A DNA stretch of 64,000 bases, taken from Cloeon dipterum. Taxonomy: Eukaryota > Arthropoda > Insecta > Ephemeroptera > Baetidae. Made by a program: the position numbers and the translations under genes. Below the pieces are notes generated by a model. That model had not been told where the DNA came from and ran no database searches. It saw nothing but the letters and a program-made list of their open reading frames with translations. Positions 36,501 through 49,816 of this stretch are shown piece after piece (position 1 is the first letter of the stretch; every line of letters starts with the position of its first letter). Location: NCBI RefSeq assembly GCF_949628265.1, contig NC_088786.1, positions 29,285,681 through 29,349,680 on the forward strand, read 5' to 3'.

Positions 36501-39500
36501 ATATTTAAAAATAAATTTAAAAATCAGCAAAAATTAACAGATCATTCTCATTTTCTAATTGTCAGTCAAAAAATATAAACAATATCTACTCTAGTTTTTC
36601 GTGAGTTAAAAAAATGTCTCATTAACCGTTTGATAAAAGTGGAAAGGGTACAAATGAATGGATCAAAAATTGATTTTTATTAAAATTATGTCAAACAGTT
36701 TGGATTTCAAACGAACCACTGGTTTTGACAGTAAACTGTCAAGGAAAGAAGTAATTTTGTTGATAATTTTTTCATAATTCAGAGTTGACCATTACTTTTG
36801 AGCTGTGGTTTTGCTAAATGTTTCTCTCGTTGGTTTTGCAGACGTGACCATCAATGGGCAGCGCCTGAATGTGACTGACGAACCTGTGATCGTGGATGTG
36901 AACTTGTTTGTGCGCTACATCGGCGAGATAAACGACGAAAACAAGGTATACAGTCTACCCCTCCGACCGCACGTTTCGCAGCCCCTCGGGCAGATCGACA
37001 CCCCTTTCCGCGTGGCGGCTGCCAATTCTAGTTTTGGCCGTGAACACTGCTTTCACGAGATTAAACGCGAACGAACGACGACTTTCCATTTGCTTTATTT
37101 GCATTTGCAAAGTCAGCTCGATTGTGGGTGTGAATGTGATATTGATAAATTCCGGCCGCGCGTGTTTTGTTGGGGTTGCAGCTGCGATGGAAGGCAAATG
37201 GGCCGTTTTTCACCTCGCTGCTTGCGGTCACGGCGGTTGCGCTTAATTAATTACGCAGACAAGGGTAATCTGACTTGGAAGATTGCGTGAATTGGTTTCT
37301 ATTGTACTGTATACTTGGCGTATAGCTTAGGACTATTTGTGCTACATTTGCATTCAATTAAACGTTGAAGGGGGTTTGCGTCCTAAACACTAATTAGACT
37401 AAAATTAGAAATTTTTAAAATAAATTCCTTGGGTACAAATTTGTGAATAAGTAACCCTGAAAATATTAAAATTATCTATGAAGTGGTTTTGGTAAATGTT
37501 TCTTTGCAATCTTGTATCTAATTCTACTGTAACAGTAAAAGGATATGCCAAACCTTAAAAAAGGTTATCACCTTGTTTAAAATAGAATCACACAAAGAGA
37601 GAGTGTTCATAGAATTGACATTTTGACCTAAAATAGATTTTATGTGAAACGATTTTCCATGCAAAAAAAGAACCTCCTGAAAATGTGAAGAAGCCAATTT
37701 AAAACAAAATGGGGCGGCTGATATTTTGGGCAGATTGTTATTTGGGGATTTGTAAATTTCCACGAGTTGCTTGCAAAGTCTGATCAAAAAGACATCACCA
37801 GAAAAGCGGCTTTGTGTCTCACTGTCCTTGGTGAAAAATGCATGTAAACGCCACCACCCTTTTTTACATGACTGGAATTTTGTTTACGCTTAAATACAAT
37901 GCATATAATATATATGTGCTTTTATATATATGTTTTGCATTGCCTGAATTCAATACTCTCTTTGTAATACACACTATGAGAATAAACAGCGCTCATGCCT
38001 TTGAGCTGAGAAAATTGAATTTATGCGCCCCGTCAATCAAACCGACACAAAACCAGCTGACGAGCTATATTTTTACTCTGTTGCTGCCTCAGGTACAAAA
38101 CGTGCCACCCGATTCATTTACATAAACATGTTTGGTGGAACAAGTGCACCATTTTGGAGCTGGCTATGATAAAAATAAAATAGAAGAGGTTTCTGTATAC
38201 AATAGAAGCTTTATGGACACTGATATGATTACATTTTCGGCATTTTTAAATGCTCATGCATTTAATAATATGCGACCATAATTAAATTTCAGGTCAAATT
38301 TATGGCCGCATTGGAACAGTTTTTACAATCTTTCAATAGTACTGGTGGTGCTATTTATTTTATTACACAACATGGTATTTTCTGTATGTTTTAGTAAAAA
38401 ACTACAAGAATTTTTGAGCAAGAAATTCTCAAGAATAAATGCATTGTATGATTTTACCAGCGTTTTATAATTTTGCTAAAAGTTTAGCGAAAATCGATAA
38501 GTCTGGCCGGCTGCGAGCATTCTTGCGGATTTTTATAGTGAATGCAAATTCCCGCGTGTAGCAGCCCACCAAGTACATTTTATTGCTGCGTGCGAGCGAG
38601 CAAACAAGAGCGAGAAAGCTCTGTACTTTATGGCCCGAATAATTTTGCTTTATTGTTTCCTCTGCCGCAGGACTATCAACTCTCGCTGACACTTCGCCAG
38701 TCCTGGGTGGACGAGAGGCTCTCATACACCAAGACAGTCGAAGGTTTGTTGCATCTTCTGAAAATTGAAAATAAAAGTCATTCAATTTATGTTAAAGAAT
38801 GGACTAGTTAACGAAGCCGCTTATGCAACGTGCAAAGCACAGATGCCAAGTGGCTTGACTACTTTATTTCAATCGAAATTCTTCTCCGTTAAAGCATGTG
38901 ACATTATTTTCCCTTCAAATAGCAGGTATTTTTTTTTGTAACCTGTTATTTTCAAAACCTTTGTGTTCTGATCTCAGAGGTCAGAAAGTGGCTGGATCAA
39001 GTGGAGTGTGACACTAATCCACCTTTCAAACGGAGATAATGGGTGGAAAGTTTATTGATGTGCCACGGTCCAGTGGCTCGAGATGATCACAACTAACGTC
39101 TGCGTGCAAAAAACCGACTGCGGTGCTTTTTCTCTTTGCAGAGCAGGACTACGTGCTGTTGACCGACCCGAGCAAAATATGGGTGCCCGATTTGTTCTTC
39201 TCGAACGAAAAGGAAGGCCACGACCACCAACTGATGACGGCCAACAATTTGATCCGTATCGAACCAAGCGGCAAAGTCTTGTACAGCACTCGGTATGTGT
39301 ACTGCAGCTACCCTCGATATTTCATCCCTTTGGTCCATTGCGTCTGGACGGCGGTAATTGCCATTATAAAAGTCGCCAAACAGTTTGGCTTGTAATTGAT
39401 TTTCGCGAGCGCGCGGGAGCGACAAAAAGTTCCAAACTTCTCTGGGCCGGAAGAATTTTTGAATTAATTGAATTTCGCAGCAGATTTATTATTATGTCGG

Positions 39501-42363
39501 AGGAGTAATAGCGGCACTTCCACTCTCCCGACAAACTTTTCCCTGCGAAAGGCGCACAATTTGACAGCCATATCCTTTTTTTTCTCCGCCGCTGCCCTCA
39601 AAGTTCTCCTTTTATTTCGCCTTTTCATTATTTTTTTCCAGCGTCTCCCTGAAGCTATCTTGCCCCATGGATTTCGTCACATACCCAATGGATAAACAGA
39701 TTTGCTCCATCCGCATGGCCAGCTGTGAGTAAACAATTCAACACTCGCACAGCAGTGCTCTTTGTTTTTCTGCTCTTTGGCTCGATTGGCGTCAAATGCT
39801 GTTCACGTGTGAAGAGCTGCTTCCTCCTTTTCCCTACCTCATTTAATCCACCAATTTCTATTTCCACCACAACATGACACAAGGTCACCCCCTTCCCTTT
39901 TCACCTTTTGGAAAATTTAATATTAATTTTAGTGAATGTCTACCCTTCTTGTTATTTATTATAAAAAATCATATATATGTAATTATGAAAAATATTTTTT
40001 ATATTAGGTTTTGTTCAAAAACATGTCCAATTTATTTTTTGCTTTTACAGGCTATCAAACAGTTATAAATTGGAATTTGGGTTAGCAGTGCTCATAAACT
40101 ATTGTTCTGGTAGTGTTTTTTCTTCACATCATGTTAACACAAAAATTTACCGACAGATGCCCACACAACAAAGAACTTGATTTTCAAGTGGAAGGATGAA
40201 AAGGCGGTGGAAGTGGCCAACAGTCTGGACCCTAGCCCATACCATCTGCAAGGCATTGGCACGGACTACTGCTTCTCCAAGACCAACACTGGTAAGTAAA
40301 AACTAACACAAAGAGATTATTTTTTGCCAAAATTAAGCCCACTTTAAAATATGAAAAAAAAAAATGAAATTCAGAAAAATGAACAAAAAAGAAAATTGGA
40401 GAAGCCTCAAGTTCAAACTTTTTTACGCAGCTTATATCAATAATTTGACTCAATTTAAAATTTCAATTATTTTCCAGGTGAATACAGCTGCGTGAAAGCG
40501 GCATTCCTGCTGAAGCGCGTGATCAACAATTATCTGATGCATGCGTATCTGCCTTTGAGCCTGCTGGTGCTCGTTTCGTGGATCATCTTCTGGCTTGACG
40601 AGAGGTCGACCGGAGTGCGTGTCATCGTGGCCGTCATCACGTTCATCGCCACCGTCTTTGAGGGTTCCAGGGTGACCGGAGAGGCACCCCACGCCTCTTA
40701 CACTAAAGCCATCGACGTCTGGGTCAACTGGTCCATCTTCTTCGTTTTCTTCGCGATCGTTGAGCAGGTGAGGGATAGGGCGTCAATTTTCTTTCCGTCG
40801 GAAAAGGAAACGATTACCAAGTCGCCTCTCTGATGGTTTCCCAGTAAAAGGAAATTTGATGCCATCACTCGTGCGAGGCAATAAGGATCAATGATTTTTA
40901 GAGATTCCTTAACACTCATTATAGTTGTATTGGCATAAAAATTAATGATATCGGCAAAATATTAAAATCCATCCTTACCTTGTTTCTCAAAGTGAATTTC
41001 CACTAATTATTGAAAATCATCAATCCGTACACAAATATTAATTTAAAATAAATCTAATTTGCATAGTTAACAATTTAGATCCTTTTGAATGAAGGTCAAA
41101 TTATTTTTAAATTTACTTGGCACGTATATTCTAATAAAACTATTAGACTATATACGTAATTTAATGTATTTAATTGAAAGATTCGTTCAATTTTGGCGAA
41201 GTTAAATTGTTTGTTGCTTTCGCAATTTTCCACACTGAGTTAAACTAGAGTTCATTTGCCCCTTTTTAGGTGGTGGTGATTTTGATCTCGGACAAGAGAC
41301 CTTCCAGCGTCAAGGAGCCGCCGGCAGCTGGCGATGAAGAAGGAGGCGTTGCTTTGGTACGATAAAAAATATCGCTTGCTTTCTCCCGAGACGCCTGCAG
41401 ACTCTTTCGCTCGGCCGCAAGGGGCTGCACATAAAACACGCCTCATTTCACATTTAACATCCTTTTGAGTGGTTGCACGCACCCGTGCCCTCAATACACC
41501 CATATGCACTCTTTTCCTGGCTTTCTAGAGGTGCGAGCGGAATAACAATGCTCGCTCCACAATAGCCGCTTCGCAAACTTGTTTTAATTAGAAATACTGG
41601 TTTTGCGTTTGCCACAAAAAGGGTTCCCTTTGTGCGGCTGAAATACTCGGAAAAACAAACATTTTTGTTCTGGTAAAATAGCTTGATTAGCATGCGGAAT
41701 TTCCCTGTTTTCTCTGCCCCGCAATGCTTTGTTGTAAACTTTGATTAATTAAATGAATCTCATTGCTAATTCAGCATTAACATCGAACGTTCTAATTTTT
41801 ACAGCTAGTTTACTTCAAACGAAAATAAAGTCGCAAGATTTGCTCAGTTAAATTGATCTCGTGAAGTATGTTTGGGCTGAGCACTGAACTCCATCAGTTC
41901 TGCGCTTTCACGTGTTCTATTCTGGCGGGTATTTAGTATTTATGCTATGATTGATCAACAGGGGAACTTGATTGAAATTAATGTATTCTCTATAATATGA
42001 TTCAGGCTAAAAATTAATTTCCCATGACGTTTGCTTTGGATGGCTCAATATTTTGATTACCATTGTTTGATTGATTCTGAAAATGTTCATTAAATTAACT
42101 CATTATGCATGCAGCCGCTGATGGAAAATGGTGATAAAGCTGGTGAGTTGTCTGAAGTTCCGGCTGCCAGCTCGCCGGCCCAGCAAAACCTGGTGTCCAA
42201 GTGGTTGTCCCGCTACAAGACCACGGCGCGCCGCATCGACGTGGTTGCTCGCATTCTCTTCCCCGTGGTGTATGTGCTCTTCAACCTGACCTACTGGTCC
42301 TCCTACGCCGACTACGAGGGTATCAACACTCTCTCCACTTACACCAAAATCTCGTACAACTAA
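24547..42363 (+). CDS. Cys-loop ligand-gated ion channel subunit, GluCl-like with divergent pore
   Basis: Ten coding exons: 24547-24599, 31135-31232, 36842-36945, 38671-38743, 39142-39292, 39642-39724, 40157-40291, 40478-40767, 41270-41356, 42115-42363; 440 residues. Signal peptide at 1-18; N-glycosylation sequons NVT at 51 and 60. The extracellular domain resembles arthropod glutamate-gated chloride channels: [21 protein letters not shown], Cys-loop C167-C181 with 13 residues between, ASYAHTTKN, and the second cysteine pair C226-C237 in [15 protein letters not shown]1 is at about 251-272, M2 280-298, M3 311-336, M4 402-421; the M3-M4 loop is short. M2 is unusual: the PAR motif before the pore is GVR, and positions 2', 6' and 9' are all isoleucine (I282, I286, I289). 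The M3 glycine that contacts ivermectin in GluCl is asparagine (N316). I therefore place it beside GluCl without naming an orthologue. Confidence 0.92.
24600..31134 (+). other. intron 1 of the Cys-loop channel gene (6.5 kb)
   Basis: Bounded by a GT donor in the GGTAAGT context and a TTTCAG acceptor; the split codon restores tryptophan 18. Contains no supported gene. TATAAAA-type motifs at 27761-27770 and 27962-27969 sit in GC-richer islands and could mark internal promoters or be chance. GC-rich islands alternate with AT-rich filler, as expected of regulatory introns. Confidence 0.6.
31233..36841 (+). other. intron 2 of the Cys-loop channel gene (5.6 kb)
   Basis: Donor GTGAGT after exon 2; acceptor TTTTGCAG before exon 3; phase 1 restores N51. 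No coding frame or recognisable mobile element is supported inside it. Islands of higher GC near 33200-33600, 34300-34650 and 36000-36350 may be regulatory. Confidence 0.55.
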
Positions 42364-45300
42364 TCGATCATCCAGCTGCTGCCTTCGTTTGTGCACTGCA
42401 AACAACGAGTGTGAAAAATGACCAACTGCTGCCGACACGGCATTCGGCCTTATGTCAAAAATCTCAAAACCAATCTTAACATTTTCCCGCCACGGCTTTG
42501 CAGTGTATTATATCCACAAAGAATGTTGAAATCGCTTGAAAATTCCTCATTATCTTTATTTTTAACCATTTGTGTTCCTCGATACTAAACTTCATGTAAT
42601 GTTGTTTGCGATGTGTGCGCGTGTGGACACTTCATATTTTATTCTTTATCGGTCCAAAGTGATGGTGACAATAAAAGAAACCTGTATTTTGGAGACTAAC
42701 ATAAATAAAAATAAAATCAAGCAGCAGGACAGAATCCGCAGAGGTATTTCATTTCGCAGCGGACAAATTCAAAAACCGACCGGAAGCATAAAAATGTTGG
42801 TGGCCGCGTTCTTTTCCATTTCATTTATGATTTACACCGCGAATAAAACCGAGACTCGTAAAAGTAATCCTCGGCCAGCGGACCAAGAGAGTAAAGTGGT
42901 CGTTTCAAGCCACGAGATGATGAGAAAAATGGCATCCCAACTGCAGCGCGCCAGGAAATAGTAAATCATTATGCAGAGTGCCGACGACCATGTTTTATCG
43001 TATTTCGCGGCGACCACCACTCGTAACAATAATATCCTTTGTGAAGAAGGGGCGGGAGGAGAGGAGGCTCCTTTTATTCGCATATATTATATGAAATCTA
43101 AAAAATGCTCCATTCACGCAGACAAAGACAAATCTTTCCCGCTTTGTTGCCACTCGTATACTTTATGCCTTCAGCATTATTATTACTGCGTTCCCTCGAA
43201 AAAGGCCTAAAAACGCGTGCTACGTTTCTCCCAGTTTTATGAACCAACGTGAATCATGCAGCCAAGTAAACGAGTTTTGAAAATACTTCAAGCTGAAAAT
43301 TGGTTATGCGCAGAGTGGTTGAAAATATGTGGAGATCGGTATTAAAATTGAAATCGGAAAACCAAATTGAAATAAAACACGATTTTTAACGCTTGTAATA
43401 CATTTAGAACAATTCTCTTTTAAATACTTAATTGAAAATATAAAAATTATGTTATCTGTAAATTCTATTCTTCAATTAGCACTATTTATGTCAGCAAAAT
43501 GTGTTTTTCTAACATTACAACGAATATGTCTATAGCAAAACAAATTGCATCGTGCAAGGAGGAAAACAATTTTTCCTGCCACCAGCACCGGTACTGCCAG
43601 AGAGGTGTAGAATGAGCTTGTCAAACGTCTCTGGCGGACGATTTACCCATCTGGATTTCTATATATGCAAAGTGACCAGCGGAGAAAAAGTCTCGCGTGC
43701 TGCGCTGCTGCACTGCTGAGTATAAATCCAATTTAATGGAATCGTTTCCTGAGCGGAAAGGTGGCTTCTCCGCGCTCGCACGTGGGTGCATATTGGCTAC
43801 GGTGCAGTTAAGTTTTATTTTCCGACTGCGGGCCTCTTTTCCCCGCGAGCGTTCCTTCTATTTGCTTGGCGGGCAGCAGCGGAAAAGCAGCGCAGGCAAC
43901 TTTTTCCACACAGAAACGACGAGCAGCTGCATTCTGAGCACTAAAATACAAGTGGTGTTCGCCTGGTGGCCGCTTTCCGTACACATTCTCGCATGATGCA
44001 GATTTTGCCAAGTTACAACCTACTTAAAAATAATGTGTCAGCAAAATGGCAGCATTGGCAGCTCATCGCTGCTGCTGTTTCTGCTGCTTTTGCGTGCCTT
44101 CCTTTCTTGGGGATGTGACAAATAGGACGTCAAGTATACACGATATATTAATAACCAAATTGATTGGGAGAATAATCCATATGGCTCTAATTTGTATGGA
44201 TTTTACTAAATAACAAATTATTAAAATACCAAAGAAGTTAAATATAGTACTTCAAAATAGTTTTAATAATGATATAAACGCGAAGAGCAAAGTGAGTTTA
44301 ATTTACTATAGTTGGAAAAACGCATACGATAGTTCCCTATAGTATTATATACACGTGTATTAGTTATAATTATTTAAACTCAATAAAATAAATAAAAAAT
44401 TGATCAGATCAGTATTTATCAAAATATAAAACATTAATTAAAAGACATGTATTTGTTACATTCAAATAGTTAAAACCAGATTTAAGTTTTATTTTGTCAG
44501 AGTCCCTCCCAGAAATATTGCTCAATTTAATTAAATCATAAAATGACTGAACCCCCTTGTAGTGTAATAATGTTACGGAGGAAGCATTGGTTGATGTGAA
44601 TTTGAATGAGAAAAATTTTATTTATTATTTTTACACAGAAGTTGTTGTTGTTGTTCTCACTTGGAGAGATATACATCGGCTTCTATTTTTCACATCCCTC
44701 TTCTCCTCGCAAATCACCCTCGGTTTATCTACGCTCTAGCCTGGCCTCTTTCCCTTGCCCATCTATCCGTGGTGTGCCGACTAATGAATATTTTATGCAC
44801 TTTGGAAGCCGACCAAGAATCAGTTCGCGATGTTCGGCTGCTTATGAAAACTGCTACTGCTTGCGCTGCTACTCATCGAACGCCTGCATTTCGCGCCCAG
44901 GCAACCTGCAATGCAGTCGTGTCGAGCGCGTTTCATACCAACCGCTGAAATAATTACAATACATAAAAATTTTCTCTCTAAACAAACTGTCAATATGCGC
45001 AAAGCTGCTTTATTTTTTCTGAATCATCTCAATGAATCAATAAAGCATTTTATTTAAATTCATAACCAATGCCTATGATTCCTGAATATTCTAACTTGAT
45101 TTCTATCTAAAAGCCACCTAGATCACAATGACTGAAAGAAAAATTTCATTTCACCATTCTTGATTTCGTTAAATCTAAGCACTGCCGTGATTCAGTCTCT
45201 ATCAAAAGGCCCTACTTCTCATTTCCGAGCCATTTCCTTCAGACTGCTTACAAACAGCTGCTGAATTTATTTCCAGCACAGGTGCTTCGGTATATTTTAA

Positions 45301-48300
45301 TATCAGAGTGCGTGCTGTTTGAGTCACTGGTGGAAATGAAATCCATCCATTCGTTTACACTGACTCCGTTTTCTCTGTAAGAAAATGGCGCTGTGTTGAC
45401 TTTTCCCCTAAAATATTTGAGTGTAAATATTTATCTCAGCTTATCGAATATGAATCCGAAAAAACAAACACTATGATTGTGAAGCAAAAACACATGATGT
45501 AAATTGATCCGTAATAAACCTAATTTTTGAATCTAAAATTTGGAATTTTGTGGGAGCTAAAAAATTGAATCAAATTAAATTAAATCAAATGCAACCTACA
45601 TTTTATGCAGTAAATTTAGACACCATCATTATAAACTTTTCAACCAAAAAATCTCATAATAGAGTTTTGCAGCGTGATAGCTTGGATATATGATAATTAT
45701 GGTAGAGTAATTTTGTTCACATGCCATAAAAGTGCACATTAAATGTTTTATTTAAATAATCATCCAAAACGAAAAAAAATTGAAAAAAATATATCAAATT
45801 TTCATTTTTATATCTTTGTGCTCCAAGTGCCTTAAAAAGTACTCAAAAGTGTTTGGTAGAGTTGTAAAACATTATGAAATTTAGAACTCGCTTTAAATGT
45901 AAAAATTTCATCTATTTAGGTCTAATATACTAAAGCTCGTCTGGTGTGGAAACGAGATAGCATATTAGATAATTATCCAAAATGATAAAGTTACAGTTGT
46001 CGCATTAGTGAGCTCGTGTCATTTTGTCGTGACCAAGCACATGTGCTGCAAACACACATTCAACGATAATATGCTTCCGGCTGCGAGAGAGTGAGAGGGA
46101 GAGACTCGATTTTTTGCAGTTTTCGCTCGTTATCCCCATTAGCATACGGCAGGCTCGGCCAGAGAAAAAAAGCACATTCTGCAGCGTCCGAATCTGCGGC
46201 CAGCGGCAAAAAGCAAAATGCTGAGCTGTAATCTGATAAAAACGGGAAAAATGGCAGGCCAGTTGAAATTCGCCGCCGAATGAACGCGACAACGCACGCA
46301 GAATGCTTTGCTGTTGTTTTTGGTGATGCTTTTTGACGGCCACCGTGCGGCTCAGAATGATGATTTCGCTTATTTAAATATGTGCTCTTGCTGCGAATGC
46401 TTAACAACACGCTGTGAGGGAAATTTTGACCTCTTCTAAGACTTCCTCGTTTATTTCCAACCCATTTTTTTAAAATTATTTCGATATCGTGGAAATCAAA
46501 TTGTTTTACCTCACTAAACGATTTGAATTCGAGTTGTTTTTAGTGAGCCATAGGCACGCAACTAGTTGAATTAATAAATAACCTATTTTTTCAACGAATT
46601 AATGTCTTCATACAGGGGGGAGAGAGGAGGGGAGAAACTACTAAATGAAGCTTTTTTCTAAAGTCATTTAATAATGCGTGAGTGCACTTCGATTTTCACT
46701 CAGCCACAAGAAAGTGTAATTGAAACGTAGCAGGTAGAGATATTGAGCGAACACTGCACACAATTCTTGAGTGGCGTTAATGCAGCGGAAAAGCATAATT
46801 TTATTTGTTTGCATTAGCGAGCTTCCTGGCCGCTTCTGCGAACGCATGCAGCCAAGAGCAATCTCGCTGTCAGCAGAAGCTTTGTAATTTCTGGAGCCGG
46901 TCGTCGGGAGCCATTTCCCGTCATCGTGTCTCTGAAAACATTGTGCAAAATGCTGAATACAAATGGTGTGCAGTGCCAACATGTGAACTCTTCGTTTCCT
47001 TTTAAAACAGTTGGAAAATCAGAGTGAAAAACGGCGATTGAACTCCAACAATACAATTTTCACTGTGCAGTGTGAATGAAAAACGGACTTACTGTCCCTG
47101 ACAGAGTTGTTGTCTCACATATAAGACTTTTTTCATTAAAGAAAAACCTGGCCAAAAATTTCAAATTTGTGTAGATCTTTACAGGAAAAGTTAACGTTCC
47201 GTACTCCAGAGCAAAAATGTCGTCGCACGTCCACTCCTTATATACCCTGCCTAAATCTCTTACAAATGGCTGTATGCGTCGTTTGTGAGGAATTCTTTTT
47301 AAGTTCAACTGTTGCAAATTCTCTAGATTTACATGTGGATATATGGATAGTTCAAAGAAAATTTTTTAAAATGGGTCTTAGTTTAATATTGTTTTGGATA
47401 TATTGACACGTAAATTTTTCACAGAGAATCATTGTAATATATTTTAGTTTTTGTAATTTTCTTTATATTTATTTTGACAGACGGCAACAAATTGGAGGAG
47501 CGAAAAATTAGTCTCCTGAGTGAATAACTTACGTGTCAATTTCATTATTAGTCAATAAATCCCAAACAGCGTTTTACAAGGATATATTCCCATTATATTA
47601 AGGGCATTTTTAAATTTTATAATGAGCTCCAATACTCCATGCGCGTTTTCAAAGCTCAAGAGTTGATCGTGTGTTCCAACAAGGGATAATATGCGAATGA
47701 AGCTTAAACACCGTTTCTGCAGAGAAGTGATATCACGAGATTCGCCATGCGTTCTAATTTTACGAGATGAATAAATCTGAATTATGTATTAGTGAGACAA
47801 ATTACGCCGGAGCAGCCTTCTGGATGTGCTTTCCAATGTAAACAGGCTGCGGCAATTCGAACTGCTGTTGTGTATTGCTGCGCTCGCGGTATATTTACCA
47901 AGCAGTGCGCCGGATATGAGAGCAATGAATGTGTGTGTAGGCGCGTAAATTGCGCGTGTTAGTTTCAGCAGAAGTGCGACGCCTCGTTGTTTACTTCCAC
48001 GCCAAGTTATTGCTGACTTCAAACGCCGAATTGATTAGAATTCCGTGGAACTGCCAAGGAAGCAATACGAATATTATTGCCTTACATTATTTCAGTGCGA
48101 ATATAGTTTAATGCGCAATAGCTCCTTCAAATTTTAATTGGAAAACTTTCCACTCTCTATAATAATTGATTCTGCCTAGTTTGTATACTTGCAATAAAAA
48201 ACTATTTAGATAGTAACTCAAACAAGTATCGTCCACTGATAAATAACAAAACCAAAATGATCATGGCCATGAAAAAAATGAATGAAAAATTAATCCGTAA

Positions 48301-49788
48301 TAAATCTATTGGAAAAATTCAAAAAAAATCTTTGAAATAAAAAATTTGAGTTTTACATTTTACCCATTTTACAATATTGAAATATAATTATTTTTAGTAG
48401 TAAAACCTTTGCTGAGTGTTTGCCTTGTTTACTATTTAATCAAAGCTGCGCTGCAACAGAAAACAGCACGAGCATTTGCTCTAAATTGGCAATTAAAGCA
48501 GCCATTATTACAGTCGGTGGAGTGCAAGCTCCAACGAGTGTCCGGCAAAAGAGACCGGCAGAGGCTTGTTGGGCTTTTCGGTGAGTTTGCTCGGGCACTC
48601 ACTTCCTTGCGGATAAAGAAAACACTTTACTACCGTCTGGCTCACCAGGGATTTTCTCTTCACGGCCAGTGAGCCTCCGGGATTATGCATCCGCCAACTC
48701 TCCCGCAAGTCATCTCGGCGTGTTCCACACCACTCGGGCGAGCCAGCGCCCTCGCCCAGAAATCAACACGCCACAGCTCTGTTCAATAAATGGAATTTGC
48801 TATCACAACAATTTGCATTCGGCAGTTTGAGAGGTCAAACACACAGCGGTGAACGTAGAATTTTCTCATATCGTCATATATCGCTCTGTGCTCTCCATTA
48901 GGTGTCTCGGCAGTCCACTTTGTAACATGATTAATAAAGGCTGCGTGAAATAAATTCTCATTGAAATAGGAGAGCCAGAGGATTATGACAGCGTGGTGTG
49001 CTGTGCCAGAAACAGTTTTTACTCTCGCTCGAAAACACCGCCAAGCATCACAAGCAGCAAAAGCAGCGGCGACGGTTTCATTCAAAAGGCAGCAAAGCCT
49101 ATCTTTCGCTTTTGCCCTGAGCAAACAACAAAGGCCGTGCTGGCATCACAAAAGGATTCATGCCACTGCTGCTGAAACCCAAATTAAGATTTATTTCAGT
49201 TTTGCCAGACGCGCGCCGCGTTTATCAGTAAACTATTCTGTAAACCCACTGCCTATACAATATATTTTGCCGCCGGAAAAATTCGTGTTTTTTATTTGGC
49301 AATCGTCCTCTCGATATAGACAAAATTTATTTAATCGGATTTTGGTTCAATGCTTTTATATTTTCTCTGTGATATTTAAATATTTTTTTTTACAATTTTT
49401 AATAAAAGGGAATCAAAGGGAAGTTGAGTATTAATTCTTCCTTCATTTTGCAAAAAAAAAAATATTTTTTTATCGGACCTAACATAGTATTGTTGATTTG
49501 TGCCCTTTCTGGCAGCACAGAACAGAAAGAGGAAATATTTTTTCTAATATTTGAGCTAAATCACCTGTCACAAAAATAATTGAAAATTTGTTAGTAGGTT
49601 CAATCTTATATTCATATAGCAGTAAATTCACATTCTACAAAACTTTGATAAAAATAATTGTTGTATTTTTTTATAATTGCTAATTTTCAAGCAGGAATAG
49701 GATTAATAATAATTAATGCAGTTAATGTTGATTATAATTTTACAAATTTTCATCAAATTGTAGCGTTGAAAACATTTGATTTTTTAAT
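42364..49788. other. intergenic region between channel and tetraspanin genes
   Basis: The first 300 bp are the channel 3' UTR. The remainder alternates AT-rich stretches with islands of higher GC (about 43600-44100, 44650-44950, 46050-46400, 46700-47000, 48450-49200). Frames up to 149 codons occur, but in overlapping opposite-strand pairs, with no domains and no splice partners, so I call none of them. Confidence 0.5.
42670..42675 (+). terminator. poly(A) signal for the Cys-loop channel gene
   Basis: AATAAA about 310 bp after the stop codon. Confidence 0.45.
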
Positions 49789-49794
49789 TTTATT
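49789..49794 (-). terminator. poly(A) signal for the tetraspanin gene
   Basis: AATAAA on the minus strand 23 bp after the stop codon. Confidence 0.45.
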
Positions 49795-49816
49795 TGTAAA
49801 ATAATTTAAAACACCT

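Noticed and set aside
36805..37290. 161-codon frame on the plus strand
   Set aside because: Only 36842-36945 is coding (channel exon 3). The remainder is read-through into the intron after the GT donor at 36946.
48985..49434. 149-codon plus-strand frame
   Set aside because: The first part lies in a GC-richer island also open on the minus strand, and the second half is AT-rich low-complexity sequence. No domain seen.
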